The notes under the pieces were generated by a model that made no database searches, was not told where the DNA came from, and saw only the letters and a list, made by a program, of their open reading frames with translations. From the NCBI GenBank assembly GCA_933228675.1, contig OW121741.1, positions 132,321,290 through 132,385,289 on the forward strand: DNA of 64,000 nucleotides, read 5' to 3'. Source of the stretch: Stomorhina lunata (Eukaryota; Arthropoda; Insecta; Diptera; Rhiniidae). Shown piece after piece: positions 45,166 through 57,209 of this stretch (the stretch's first letter is position 1; every line of letters starts with the position of its first letter). A program made the position numbers and the translations under genes.

Positions 45166-48100
45166 TTAGTTCTTCTTCTTTTCATAGTTGGCTTGGATGG
45201 CCTTCAATAACCAGCCGACTTCTTCGACGGTCTTGATTTGATGGTTGGCGTAGGTCTTCAAGTTGGGCAATTCAGATACTCTGAAAGTTTTGCCAATGCC
45301 ATTAAGCATTTTCATGGCATCTTCATCGGTGGTGTCGTCACCAACATAGACGATTTTCAAGTTCTTGGCCCAGTCGGCGGTGAATTGTTTTTCCAAGATC
45401 ATCTTGGCGCCCTCACCTGGAATAGGCAGAAAAATAGTAGTAGCTATTAGTATTAGAAATCAAATTTGTATACATTTTATTATTAATAAATATATCTATA
45501 TCTCTGTAATCTGTGAACCCATGTGAATTATTTTTCCTGCAAAATTTCATATTGTATAATTTATTTTGTGATATTTTATATTTATCAACATGATATAATA
45601 CTTTTAAATTAAATTAAAATGTTTCCCACAAAAATTTGTTTCTACCTCTGCACACAAATTTGAAAAAACAATTGAATTCATTTAAAACCTAAACGGTTTT
45701 GTGTTTAATGTTTTTAAAATTTGGCTTCTTTTTTTTAATAAATTGACCATTTCTATATGTATGTCTATAGTACATAGACACTTGAAATTTGTATCAGTTT
45801 TATCCAATTTGGAGACTCATTAAAATAAACTTAGCTAATAAACGGGCTTACCCCAGGGATGGCAAACATGGTACAATTGTACTTTTTTGATACATTTTCA
45901 ACCTGATTAGTACCGTGGTGCTACCGCGTTTAACTTGTTACAATTTTCAATTTGTAATCTTTTACGGTTTAACAATAAAGTTTTTGGAAGACTAAAAACT
46001 GATTTTCATATGTAGCTACATAACAATATTAACTTTCTTTCCTGCTGGTCTTATATTTGTAATATTTTATATTCAAGACATTTTTATTAAAATTAAGATA
46101 AAAAAGATGATTATTTCAGCTGCTTACTACTGTACTAGAACCCCGAAATTAAGATGTGGGCCCATGACCGCCGTTAATTTTTTAAATTTCCAAGAATTTA
46201 AGCCAAAATAAACAAAAGTTCACTGTAAGTGACTGTATCATATTTTGTTTAAAATGCTTCGTATTTGACCATACTTTTCATTCAAGATCTTCATTTAAAA
46301 ACCACTTTAATATCCCGTGACAAGAGGTCTATACTAGCAAGATGTTTTTCAAAGCAGTTCAAAATCTTCTGAATATGTTATCAATCGTTCATCGGACCAT
46401 AGTAGTTTAGGATACCACAGAATCGGTTGAGCCCGCCTATATTACTTACATATTCATATATAAACATCTATAATTTAAAATAATTTCTGTTCAATTTATG
46501 TTGTTACTCGAAATCAATGTTTTACAGAAAATTTTTTAATTGGAATTTTATTATAAATTTCGATTTTTGTATCAAAAGAGACCAAATTAGATTCATTCTA
46601 TATTTTTGAATTTGACACCCGTAAAATAAGTAATTTTTTAAATCTAAAATGTTCCATTTTTAATACAATATCATCTATATGAAAAGTTCCATCCCTGGCG
46701 TGCTCTAAACCAAATAACACTTTAACAGTAAACCTGTAAAACAGAGATTACATATATGTAACTGTCAATATTGCCCTGTTAAAAACAGTACTGCAGTTAA
46801 CATAATAATGTACACAAAAACAAACAAACTGTAAACAAGACTTTGCAGATGTGCCTGTATGTAACTGTTACTGCTCAGTCATTTTATCAGTGTTGTGTAA
46901 ATACGGCTTTTTATTTCCTTTACGGAAGGGGTAATAATAAAATAAATGTTAAGCACTTTCAATAACTTTTAAATAAATGTAATAATGCATTTTTAATCAA
47001 TTTAATATAAAAATGTTGTGTTTTTAAGCATTAAAAATTATCAAATGAAGACATGATTCATCTCAAATGATTTTTAAAGTTTAATTTCAATCAATTAAAA
47101 TGTTTTTTTTTTTTCCGCCAAAAATATGTTTGGACCTATTTACACAAATTTGAAAAAACAAATGCATTTGTTAAAAACATAAACCATTTTATAATGAATG
47201 GTTGAAAAATGTATCTACTTTATTATTATAAATTGACCATTACTACAAACATATAGTACATAGACACTTATAATTTGTATCATTCCTAAAATTGCTATAT
47301 TCCTACCCAATTTACGGACTCATTAAAAGTGACTGACCATTAAATCGGTGAAAATTGAGACAATTTAAAATTATTTATAGTAAAGTATTAAACATTTTAA
47401 TACAAAGTATCGTTAAGCGAAATGCAAAGATTCTGAATAAATTGCTTTACATTTTTCTTAGAACATACATACATAAATATTTTTTTAAAACACTTTTGTT
47501 GTTACCATATCAAATCTTTTAAAAAAGAAAAATATTTGGTTATTTGTCTTATCCCATAAATCTTTGAAAATGTTTTATTTTTATATGTATATTGTTATGC
47601 CTGATTCTATTTTTTTTTTGTTTTCTCAATAAATTCAGCCAACGATATACATTTCTATGTATCTCTTCTATTGGTTTAAAAATATTTATGTAGATATATT
47701 GAATTCCAAAAATGAAAAAAACACAAAAAAAAAAAAAAAATAATGCCAACAACATAATATAATAATGTGTACAATTATTATACTTTTTTGTGTTATTTCT
47801 CAGTCATTTTCGTTTTTTGAAAATTTTATAGAAGAGTATAGAAAAATATTGGTGCCGTCTGAAAAGTTTTGTATAGAATTTTAAGAAAAAAATGCATAAA
47901 TTGTTTGTAGATGGTGTGGGGCATACGAAACACGATTTTCAAATGCACATACCAACCAAATACTATAAAATTTGGATATTAAACAAAAAATGATATACAG
48001 GGTGGTGGCAGTTTGTTTTTGATGTCTCGATATATCGTCACTCTCATAAATTAGATGTATTTGTATATGGGAGGCATAATAAATATTAATGTACAACATA

Positions 48101-51100
48101 TCGAGATATTAATAAAATCAGATCATCGAAAAAATTTTCCACTTGTTAAGAAATTGTTATAGGTTTTGAAATATTTTTAAAATTATTTTAAAGAATATTA
48201 TTTCAAGTTTCTTAAAATATCTATCACATCATAGGTATAGAGTATTATGAACTCAAATTATTATTAAATTGAAGCCAACTAGGAGATATTTTAAAAGTTT
48301 TAAGTATTTTATTTATCATCTCAAATAAGTATTCAGTTGAAACCAACTAAGAAGTAATTCAAAAGTTTTAAGTTTTTTGTTTAATGTTATAAATTTTTCA
48401 AAATTTTTTACTTTAATATTAATAAATCAATGCATCCTATTATCGACATCATAAAACTGGATTTGTTTTAAATAAAGCTTTTTTAAATAAAATAATAAAA
48501 TAAAAAAATTTAATAATAATTCTAGGACCCTATAGCTATCGATATTATGATCTCAAGTTCTATTTATTGTAACAACTATTAACAATTTTTTACTTTAATA
48601 TCCGTTCACTCTATTACCGACGTTTTCAAACTAGTCCCACCGGAGATTGTCTGGTACCGCGGGAGTTAGGAAGCCCCTGGATACTATCTCCAGCCTGACT
48701 GTTGGTGGAGCATCGCGGGGGCTGTGGTTAAATACCCAAAGCGGGTAGAATGTGCGATACATTGCCTGTATCGTTCATTCGAATGTGGAGTTGCATTGCA
48801 GCCGGGTGCAGTACCATAGACCGGCAGGAGGTTTAGATAGGCTCCGCACCTAACCAAGGGGGAAATCATGTCCAAGCAACATGATTTGGAATTGGTACTC
48901 TGAAACGTCAAAGTTTCATGCATGTCACATTTGCCATGCATGACAATTTTTCGTAGTATGGGGGTGTTGGTAAACACTCAAAATATTCACCTGGTACTTA
49001 GACCACCGTGGGGTAAGGCTCACATAGCAGGTACCCACGTTAATCTGAAGTACAATCTGTTCTCAAACTAGTCTGATTTTAAAACCAACCTATCTTGAGT
49101 TAAATTTAAACATTTTTTCTGACTATTCAAAATTTAATTTTAATAGCAATCGATTTTCATAAAATATTAAGCACATATTCATATTCGAAAAAATTTTCCG
49201 TACGAAACTCTTACAATAAGTCTTTGATTTTTTATATTTCGTTTATGAATAAGGCGGTTAATTTTGATATAGCCTCTTTATATAATCCAATTGCTGAAGA
49301 AGTCGAATTTTTTAAAGTTTTTCGATTAGTTCCGAATTTATAAATTTTGAAATCAAATTTACATGAAAAACTGTCTTAAATATTAAATCGACAACACGTA
49401 TTTAATGCACTTATGTACATATTTCTATAATTTAATTTCTATAGCTGCTAATCGAAATAGCTGTACCAAAAACTTAATCTAAACCCAATTTTAAACCTTA
49501 ACAAATATTTTCAACTAAACAAAAATTTAAAGTTCAAAGACCTTTTTTTTAAATATGTATTACCAAAACCACTATAAAAATTATGAATAAACATTACTAT
49601 AAATAAGTTTTATTGCTGGCACAGCATAGAGATGCACGTGTTATTTTAAATTAATGAAGATATAAATACCAAATTTATGAATAATTGTTTACGAAAACGA
49701 AAATAATTTGTCAAACAAATTAACCACCTTTTCGTTATAATCATTTTCAAATATATTTTCTTTGACTTCGATGTCTGCTGTATGTATAAATATGTGATCT
49801 GCCAACACATACAATTTACACATCTCTATAATTTACATACTCAGTACTCATATGTACATATACACATTGTAAGGTAAACATTTATATTTAAATGACGGAA
49901 GCCATTGACCCATATGTGTAAAAACTATTAAAATAAGTTTTAAAATACAAAGTTTTGTATTAAAGATATCGTGGGCTGAAAGGGAAAATGTTTTAAATAA
50001 ATGAAAATGTAAAGAAACGGCTTTACCCAGTAATTTAGTTAACATTAACTCAGAATATGTAACTCTTTAACAGAAAACCTACTGTTCATCAATAATCTGT
50101 TATTCTAAATAAACAATAATGCAGTTAACATTAAAATGTACTCAAACAAACAACCTCTAAACAAGAGATTACAATATGTATGTTACTGCTGAGTAATGTT
50201 AATTCTGCAATGTAAATACGGCTTTTAAGTATTATCCTGTTATTGTAAATAAGTTCTTATGCAGTTAACAGAATAAAGTGGTCACTCAGAAAACCTGTAA
50301 ACAAGAGTTTACAAAAACATATGTAACCGTTATTGCCAGCCATGTTATTCTAAACAAAAACAAAATTAACATAATAATATACTCTGTAAATATAACTCTC
50401 AACAAAGAAATAAAGCAAAGATGAAATAACAGATATGTTAGTGTTACTGCTTAGTAATGTTTCAGCTGTAATGTAAATACGGCTTTTGATTTCCCTAACG
50501 GAAGCTGGTAATAATGTTATTTCCTAAGTATTTAAATCTATTATTTTAAGTAATTTTTATTATTTTTTTTAATCAAAATTAATAGTATTTAAAAATTTAA
50601 AGCGACGATAAGTTAAAATACCTCATCACAACTATTATCACATAAATTTACAAAAAAGAAAATATTAAATCAAAAAAAGACCATGACTCATCCCAAATGC
50701 TTTTCAATATTTAATTTCAATCTATTAAAATATAAATGCATTTATTTTCTTTATTTTTTTGAAAAATTATTTTGTTTTTAATGACAGCATTTGAGCAGAA
50801 AGCTGGCAAACAGGCAGACTTTAGTCCACAAAATTGATGATGATCGTTCTTTTAATTTTTAAATTTATATTATTGTTTTCGTTTTCCTACATAAATATTT
50901 TTTCTTTCTTGGCTCATCTTTTAACAAAACGCCAACGCACCGAAAACTGTCGAAAAAACATTATTCATTTTCAGTTTTGTTTCAACGAACAAAATTCATA
51001 ATAATAAAAAACAACAACGACAACGAAAATTAGGCGAAAAAAAAAGAATTCTACCTACCGAAAATATGTCTATCAAATTTAAAAAAATATTTTTCTAAAT

Positions 51101-51920
51101 GCTTATTTTTTTCATAAAACATTGCAATAAATAATTTCTTTCAAAACTAATTAACTAAAATTTTTTGTGTTTCTAAATTTAGCTTGAAATTTGTCTTTTA
51201 AATGACACTTACCCTTATCCCAGTTGACACGTGGTTTGCCTTCCAAGGCATAGGGGGTTTCGATCAATTGGAAACCATGGCCTTGGATCAAACCCTTGGC
51301 GGTTTCAATCAATTTAGCCTTCAATTTGTCGTTAACACCCTTGTAGTGGTATGTAACGGAGATTTTCTTGTCCTCAACCCAGGCACCGGAGCAGACAACC
51401 TTTCAGATAAATAAAAATTGAAATTTCTTTAAACTCATTTTTATTTATACAAATTGTTTTAAATACCCTACCTTTTCCTTCAATTCAGCTACCAATTTGT
51501 TGTGTTTTTCCAACAATTCTTCGGGCATTTCAATCTTGAATTTCTTGCCAGAGGGATATTCAACTTCGAGACCGTGGTTACCGGCATAGGTAACATTGGG
51601 GAATTTCAAGTGGTTCTTGATTTCGCTCAATTCACGGCCAGAGAAAACGCACATGAAGATTTTTTCATTGGCAGCCAATTTCTTGATGTTGATCTCAGTA
51701 TCCTTGGGCATAACAGACAATTCTTCGGTTAATGGAGCCAAAGTACCATCGTAATCCAACAAGAGAGCAACTTGATCTTCGGGCTTGATGAAGCTGTTTT
51801 TAATATTTTTTTTATTAAAAATTAAAAAAAATCTTTATTTTAATTAGCCACTTACCCATCAAGAGCCTTAACGAAATCTTCTTCTTTTCTCAACAAAGGA
51901 GCCTTCTTTTGTTCAGCCAT
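45166..51920 (-). CDS. Trehalose-6-phosphate phosphatase, stand-alone
   Basis: Coding exons, right to left: 51920-51856, 51793-51472, 51399-51213 and 45416-45166, joined in frame with a 5.8-kb last intron, 274 aa. It is similar to the Drosophila single-domain phosphatases CG5171/CG5177. HAD motif I is DYDGTLAPL (D35, D37), followed by SGRELSE, GNHGLEVEYPSG, VNWDKGEGAK and VGDDTTDEDAM (D218, D219, D222), so catalytic residues are intact. It should hydrolyse trehalose-6-phosphate to trehalose and phosphate in the cytosol, complementing Tps1 17 kb away. The first two introns coincide in aligned position and phase with introns in the phosphatase half of Tps1. The donor after exon 2 is GTAGGG, a weaker form. 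The long intron carries duplicated segments and an insertion. Confidence 0.95.
45620..47345. repeat. Duplicated segments in the phosphatase intron (left part)
   Basis: A block near 45625-45840 (TTTCCCACAAAAATTTGTTT, ACACAAATTTGAAAAAACAA, AGTACATAGACACTT) recurs diverged at about 47110-47340 (TTTCCGCCAAAAATATG, ACACAAATTTGAAAAAACAA, AGTACATAGACACTT). Between them, 46720-46950 resembles the tandem blocks at 50060-50520. These are old duplications of intronic sequence. Confidence 0.6.
48637..49058. mobile_element. 422-bp GC-richer insertion with target-site duplication
   Basis: Flanked by 15-bp direct repeats at 48622-48636 and 49059-49073, sharing TCAAACTAGTC with one mismatch overall. The insert is conspicuously richer in G and C than its surroundings, has no terminal inverted repeats, and holds no supported coding frame. 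The long target duplication suggests retrotransposition, perhaps a 5' fragment of a non-LTR element or a SINE. I cannot name the family. Confidence 0.6.
50060..50770. repeat. Tandem-like duplicated blocks in the phosphatase intron (right part)
   Basis: Blocks with CAGTTAACATAATAATGTAC, TAAACAAGAGATTACA, ATGTTACTGCTGAGTAATG and GTAAATACGGCTTTT recur two or three times here and once at 46720-46950. The best conserved phrase is GTAAATACGGCTTTT (about 46898, 50211, 50475). A further match joins 50690-50750 with 47050-47105. Confidence 0.55.
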
Positions 51921-52789
51921 TGTGTTTATTTTTTTGACTATTAAAAATTTGTTAACAATAGGCAGGTACCTTTCAATTAGTTGACAACTTTTCTAATACT
52001 GTTTGTGGATTTTTAAAAAATATCCTCAACAGCCTCTTCAACCAATTCAAAACTGTTGGCGTTGGCGTACCCCTAAAAACAAATCTCTTTTTCCAATTTA
52101 TTATCGAGAGATTTTCGTATAAGAAAAACTCTCTGTGCGCATTTTCTTTGGCTAAGTTTAATTATGGATCCACAAACACTCACACATACATAAGTATTTA
52201 TTCAAAAAGATTTTCTATGTTCAAACTCATAATCGTTCGACTGAAAAAATTGATCTTGGAATATGATGGATGTATTCTAAATACAAACATATAATGGATA
52301 TGATAAGTTAGGAGGAGGTAAATTGGGGATCATGCATGAGTGTGTTTGTGTTGGTTCATTCTTATTTGTATATGTAAATTGTATTTGTTTTTCCATTAGA
52401 AAATCTTTTATTTTTCTTTAAACAAATTGTTTTGGAAAAGCTGTGTTGCTCTTATTATTTTTTTGGCCATTTGTTTAATTTGTTATTCTTGTTGTGTTTT
52501 TTTAAATATATACAAATTCAGAGAAATTGTTTCAGAGACGTGGTTTATATCCCCTAAATTACTTATACATACATAAAATATTTTTAGGTTATGTTTAGAT
52601 TCTTTATTTCAAATACCCAAAATTATTTCAGAATCAACATTTAGCAAAAATATATCCATTTGGATGTAATATCTCCATTTGTAAAAGAAAAAATATATCT
52701 CCACTTGCTGGCCAAAACACCAAAAATGAATTATTAAAAATAGGCTATTCGAATAAGAACATTTCTGCTAAGATATTTTTTGTGCATTT
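51921..52789. other. Upstream flank of stand-alone phosphatase
   Basis: This is the presumed promoter and 5' leader of the minus-strand phosphatase gene. It is AT-rich and non-coding, with no core element that I can place with confidence. Confidence 0.4.
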
Positions 52790-54668
52790 TTTCAAAAATT
52801 TCTCATTTTTATAGAAAATTTTTCAAAAAGTTCTTTTTTTATACGAAATTTGTCACAAATTTCTTATTTTTAAAGGGATTTTTTCAAAAATTTCTTATTT
52901 TTGTATGAAATTTTTCAAAAAAAATTCTTATTTTTATAAGAAATTTTTCAAAAATTCCTTATTTTTATAGGAAAATTTTCAAAAATTTCTTATTTTTAAA
53001 GCAATTTTTTAAAAAAATTTCTTATTTTTATAGGAAATTTTTCAAAAATTTTTTATTTTTATAGGAAATTTTTCCAAAATTTCTTATTTTTATAGGAAAT
53101 TTTTCAAAAATTTCTTAATTTTATAGGAAAATTTTTAAAAATTTCTTATTTTTATAGGAAATTTTTCAAAAATTTCTTATTTTTATAGGGAATTTTTCAA
53201 AAATTTCTTATTTTTATAGGGAATTTTTCAAAAATTTCTTATTTTTATAGGGAATTTTTCAAAAATTTCTTATTTTTATAGGGAATTTTTCAAAAATTTC
53301 TTATTTTTATAGGGAATTTTTCAAAAATTTCTTATTTTTATAGGGAATTTTTCAAAAATTTCTTATTTTTAACGTAAATTTTTCAAAAAATTCTTATTTT
53401 TATAAGAAAATTTTTCAAAAATTTCTTGTTTTTATAGGAAATTTTTCAAAAATTTCTTATTTTTATAGGAAATTTTAAAAAAATTTCTTAGTTTTATAGG
53501 ATATTATTCAAAAATTTATTTTTTTTTTAGGAAATTTTTCAAAACTTTTTTATTTTTACAGGAAATTTTTCAAAAAATTTCTTATTTTTATACGAAATTA
53601 TTAAAAAAATTATTTTTTTTTGTAGGTAATTTTTCAAAAATTTCATTTTTTTTATAGAAAATTTTTCAAAAATTTCTGTTTTTTATAGGAAATTTTTCAA
53701 AAATGTATTTTTTTATAGGAATTTTTTCAAAAATTTATTTTTTTTATAGGAAATTTTTCAAAAATTTCTTATTTTTATAGGAAATTTTTCGAAAGTTTCT
53801 TATTTTCATAGGAAATTTTTCAAACATTTCTTATTTTTATAAGAAATTTTTCAAAAAATTTCTTATTTTTATAGGAAATTTTTTAAAAAATTTCTTATTT
53901 TTATAGGAAATTTTTCAAAAATTTCTTATTTTTATAGAAAACTTTTCAAAAATTTCTTATTTTTATAGGAAAATTTTCAAAAATTTCTTATTTTAATAGG
54001 AAATTTTTCAAAAATTTCTTATTTTTGTAGGAAATTTTTCAAAAATTTCTTATTTTATAGGAAATTTTTCAAAATTTTTTTTATTTTTATAGGAAATTTT
54101 TCAAAAATTTCCTATTTTTATAGAAAACTTTTCAAAAATTTCTTATTTTTATAGGAAATTTTTCAAAAATTTCTTATTTTTATAGAAATTTTTTCAAAAA
54201 TTTCCTATTTTTATAGAAAAATTTTCAAAAATTTCTTATTTTAATAGGAAATTTTTCAAAAATTTCTTATTTTATAGGAAATTTTTCAAAATTTTTTTTA
54301 TTTTTATAGGAAATTTTTAAAAAATTTCCTATTTTTATAGAAAACTTTTCAAAAATTTCTTATTTTTATAGGAAATTTTTCAAAATTTTCTTATTTTTAT
54401 AGAAATTTTTTCAAAAATTTCCTATTTTTATAGAAAAATTTTCAAAAAATTCTTATTTTAATAGGAAATTTTTCAAAAATTTCCTATTTTTATAGGAAAT
54501 TTTTCAAAAATTTCCTATTTTTATAGGAAATTTTTCAAAAATTTCCTATTTTTATAGGAAATTTTTCAAAAATTTCCTATTTTTATAGGAAAATTTTCAA
54601 AAATGTCTTATTTTTATAGGAAAGTTTTAAAAAATTTCTTATTTTTATAGGAAATTTTTCAAAAGTCA
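52790..54668 (+). repeat. Large 31-bp minisatellite
   Basis: The unit is TTATTTTTATAGGAAATTT plus TTCAAAAATTTC, 31 bp, about 60 copies. Six consecutive units at about 53185-53350 carry the same TATAGGG variant and are otherwise identical, which indicates recent local amplification. All units share one orientation. A short array at 55555-55712 has the opposite orientation. Confidence 0.93.
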
Positions 54669-54879
54669 ACATGATTTTCTTGATTTTATTAGTGGAATAA
54701 AAAGTTTAGCATTTTGTCATCAAAATTATATAAAATGGTACCATAATTATCAAAAAAGTACCGTTTTATTTTCTTGTTGTTAAGTACCAAATTAATTAAG
54801 TTATTTTCAATCCCTGTTTTGAACTTCTTAAAAAATAATATGTTTTAAAACGGGTCTTTCAGCAAATGACGCTCTGGCT

Positions 54880-55440
54880 TTGTGTGGGAGACTGTATATA
54901 TTTTTACATAAGAAAAGTAGGCGTGCCTCTATGCAGTTTTTTTTGGCGCTGACCAAGCAGCCTACATGCAAGAAATCACCTTCATACGGCATGTATTTTC
55001 AAAGTTATCTAACTGACAACAAAATTCTTTAAAAATTTCATATTTTTTACATAAGAAATGTGGGCGTGTCTGTATGCTGATTTTTTAGATTTTTGTCATG
55101 ATCTTGTGTGGGAGTCTGGTAGTCTACGAGCAAGAAATTATCATCATATGCTTTTTATTTCCGAAGTTATCAATTGATTAAAAAATTTATATTTTTTGAA
55201 TAAGAAAAGTGGGCGTGTCTGTTTGCGGATTATTCTAAGTTTTTGCAAGGATCTTTTATGTGGTCAAGTAGTTTTTGTGCAAAAAATCACTTTCATATGC
55301 CTTCTACTTCCGAAGTTATCAATTGATTTTTTTATTTATTGCATAAGAAATGTGGGCGTGTCTGTGGGCGGATTTTTCAAAATCTTCGAGCAAATAAAAT
55401 TCTTTATAAGCTCTTTACTTTCAAGGTTATTATTTGTAGC
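54880..55440 (+). repeat. Four tandem copies of a 143-149-bp repeat
   Basis: Copies are marked by AAGAAA(A/T)GTGGGCGTGTCTGT at about 54911, 55054, 55203 and 55346 (spacings 143, 149, 143). Each is followed by TTTT-rich sequence, a CAAG(A/C)A block, ATCA(C/T)CTTCATA and TTCCGAAGTTATC(A)ATTGAT. The repeats occupy the interval between two inverted minisatellite arrays. Confidence 0.8.
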
Positions 55441-55554
55441 CAGTTAGAGATTATTTGTTTAGAGATCTCCGTTTGAAATCAAACTTTTTTAATATCTAAA
55501 TCTTCAGATGTTAAAAATTTAAGCTTATTATGGTTCGTTACATTTATTCTGATT

Positions 55555-55712
55555 AAAATTTTTGAAAAATTTCCTATAAAAAGTCAATTTTTGAAAAATT
55601 TCCTATAAAAAGTAAAGTTTTGAAAATTTTCCTATAAAAAGTAAATTTTTGAAAAATTTCCTATAAAAAGTAAAATTTTCAAAAATATCCTATTAAAAGT
55701 AAATTTTTGAAT
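55555..55712 (-). repeat. Short inverted minisatellite array
   Basis: About five units of GAAAAATTTCCTATAAAAAG plus TAAATTTTT, roughly 30 bp. The shared TATAGGAAATTTTTC core reads on the minus strand, opposite to the array at 52790-54668. Together they bracket 0.9 kb containing the 145-bp repeats. Confidence 0.8.
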
Positions 55713-55992
55713 TTTTGATCTAAACATCAACTTTTAATGATTTAAAAAAATCCATTTTTTGCAAAAATGCGTTTTGTTTAATTGTGATGTAAATAACTTA
55801 AAAACCGTTGATCACACAAAAACCTTACATTGCACAATTTGGAGGAAATTTTTATCTTAATCCATTAACATATTTTTCAATTAAATTGGCTCTGTTTTCA
55901 ATATATATGGTATTGTTATATGTAAAACTACAACCACTTAAAAAATTCAAAATTTTTGATAAAAATTTTAAAAAATCCATGAAAAAAAAATT

Positions 55993-56064
55993 TCAAATTT
56001 CGTAGGCCAAGCTTTCAAAGATTTTCTTCTCTTGGTCTTTCCATCGAAGTTTAGGACGTCCTCA
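55993..56064 (-). pseudogene. C-terminal scrap of a non-LTR retrotransposon ORF
   Basis: On the minus strand, GRPKLRWKDQEKKIFESLAY is followed by EI and a stop, and preceded by a stop. GRP(K/R)xRWxD is a common motif near the C-terminus of reverse-transcriptase proteins of non-LTR elements. Only about 22 codons survive; the adjoining 85-aa frame (56338-56081) has no similarity I can name. Confidence 0.5.
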
Positions 56065-57209
56065 TCAAATTTTAGCTTTTTCAAGGTAATTGTTTTTTTT
56101 TTGTATCGTTCTTATGGGACATGTGACATGTGCCGCACATGTCTACATTAATGGGTGGTAACGTAGTTCCCCGGGTGATATCACGAGGAGATCCGTATCC
56201 ACAGTTAAAATGAAGGACAACCAAGATAAGTCTGGGCTTACCAATCAGAAAAGTTGCTTTGTATCCAACATCCCCTACATTACCCTCAAAGAGCTTACTT
56301 TTTTTAAAACGTTCCCTAATATGGAAAGTTATTGACAAGTTGTACTGTTAAAGTCAAGTAAAATGTGGACCTCAACAAAAGTAGGTTTATACCGATTGCT
56401 ACGATTAACATAAAATTTAAATTATCTTAAAATTTCTTTCCGACTTTTAAGGTATACGAGTACAATAAGGGAGGTATGGTAAAATTTGCACCGACTACTT
56501 AAGGTACAAAGATTTTTGTATACAGAAACGTAATTTCGTGAATTGGGATAATACGGATTGGTTTAAGTAGAATTGTTTTCGTAAGAAAATAGAACTTATA
56601 TGTTACACGATCTATAGACTACCACATAGAGTGCGATCATATGTTCTACTAAGCAACAAAAAAATAGAAAAAAGAGCAAAAAAAATGTATAATGACATTT
56701 CTTATATGAAGATGACGTCTTTTAAATGTACCTTGACGTCTCTTAAATGTACTTGACAGTTCCGTCCACAGTCTAGTTGTGGTTTATAACCCGATCTCCA
56801 ATTGAAATAAAGACAATAAAACAAATTTTTTTTAATTCTTAATATTTTGTTTCAAAATCATGTTTGTATGTATGTAATTTATTTTTGGCTTGATTGGGCA
56901 TGCAAATAATTTCAATAATTAATTTCAATTAAAATCTGGTACCTAATTAATTATACTAAAGAACAAATAATAAATGATTATAATAAAACTTATAAATTTA
57001 AATAAGTAACTGACTGTTTCTTTAAATATGAAATTAAATTCTAGCATTTGCTTTTTTAAAAAATCTTGTAGATTTAAAGAAATCGAGCCAGTTAGATTTA
57101 GTTATAATTTTAGGTAATTTAAATTTCTATAAAATATATTTAAATAACAGTAATAATAATAACAATAATAGTTTTAAATAATAATAATTAAAATAAAAAA
57201 GGTATTAAA
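56065..57209. other. Non-coding flank of second phosphatase
   Basis: No gene is seen. It is AT-rich, with polyA and TAA-type simple sequence near 57140-57200 just beyond the phosphatase stop codon. Confidence 0.4.

Noticed and set aside
48684..48977. 97-aa frame in the GC-richer insertion
   Set aside because: Cysteine-containing but with no pattern matching a known zinc knuckle or other domain; it may be chance in GC-richer sequence.
51202..51732. Plus-strand open frames opposite the phosphatase exons
   Set aside because: Antisense shadows of well-supported minus-strand coding exons with clear HAD phosphatase motifs. The same holds for 57356-58006 and 45238-45450.
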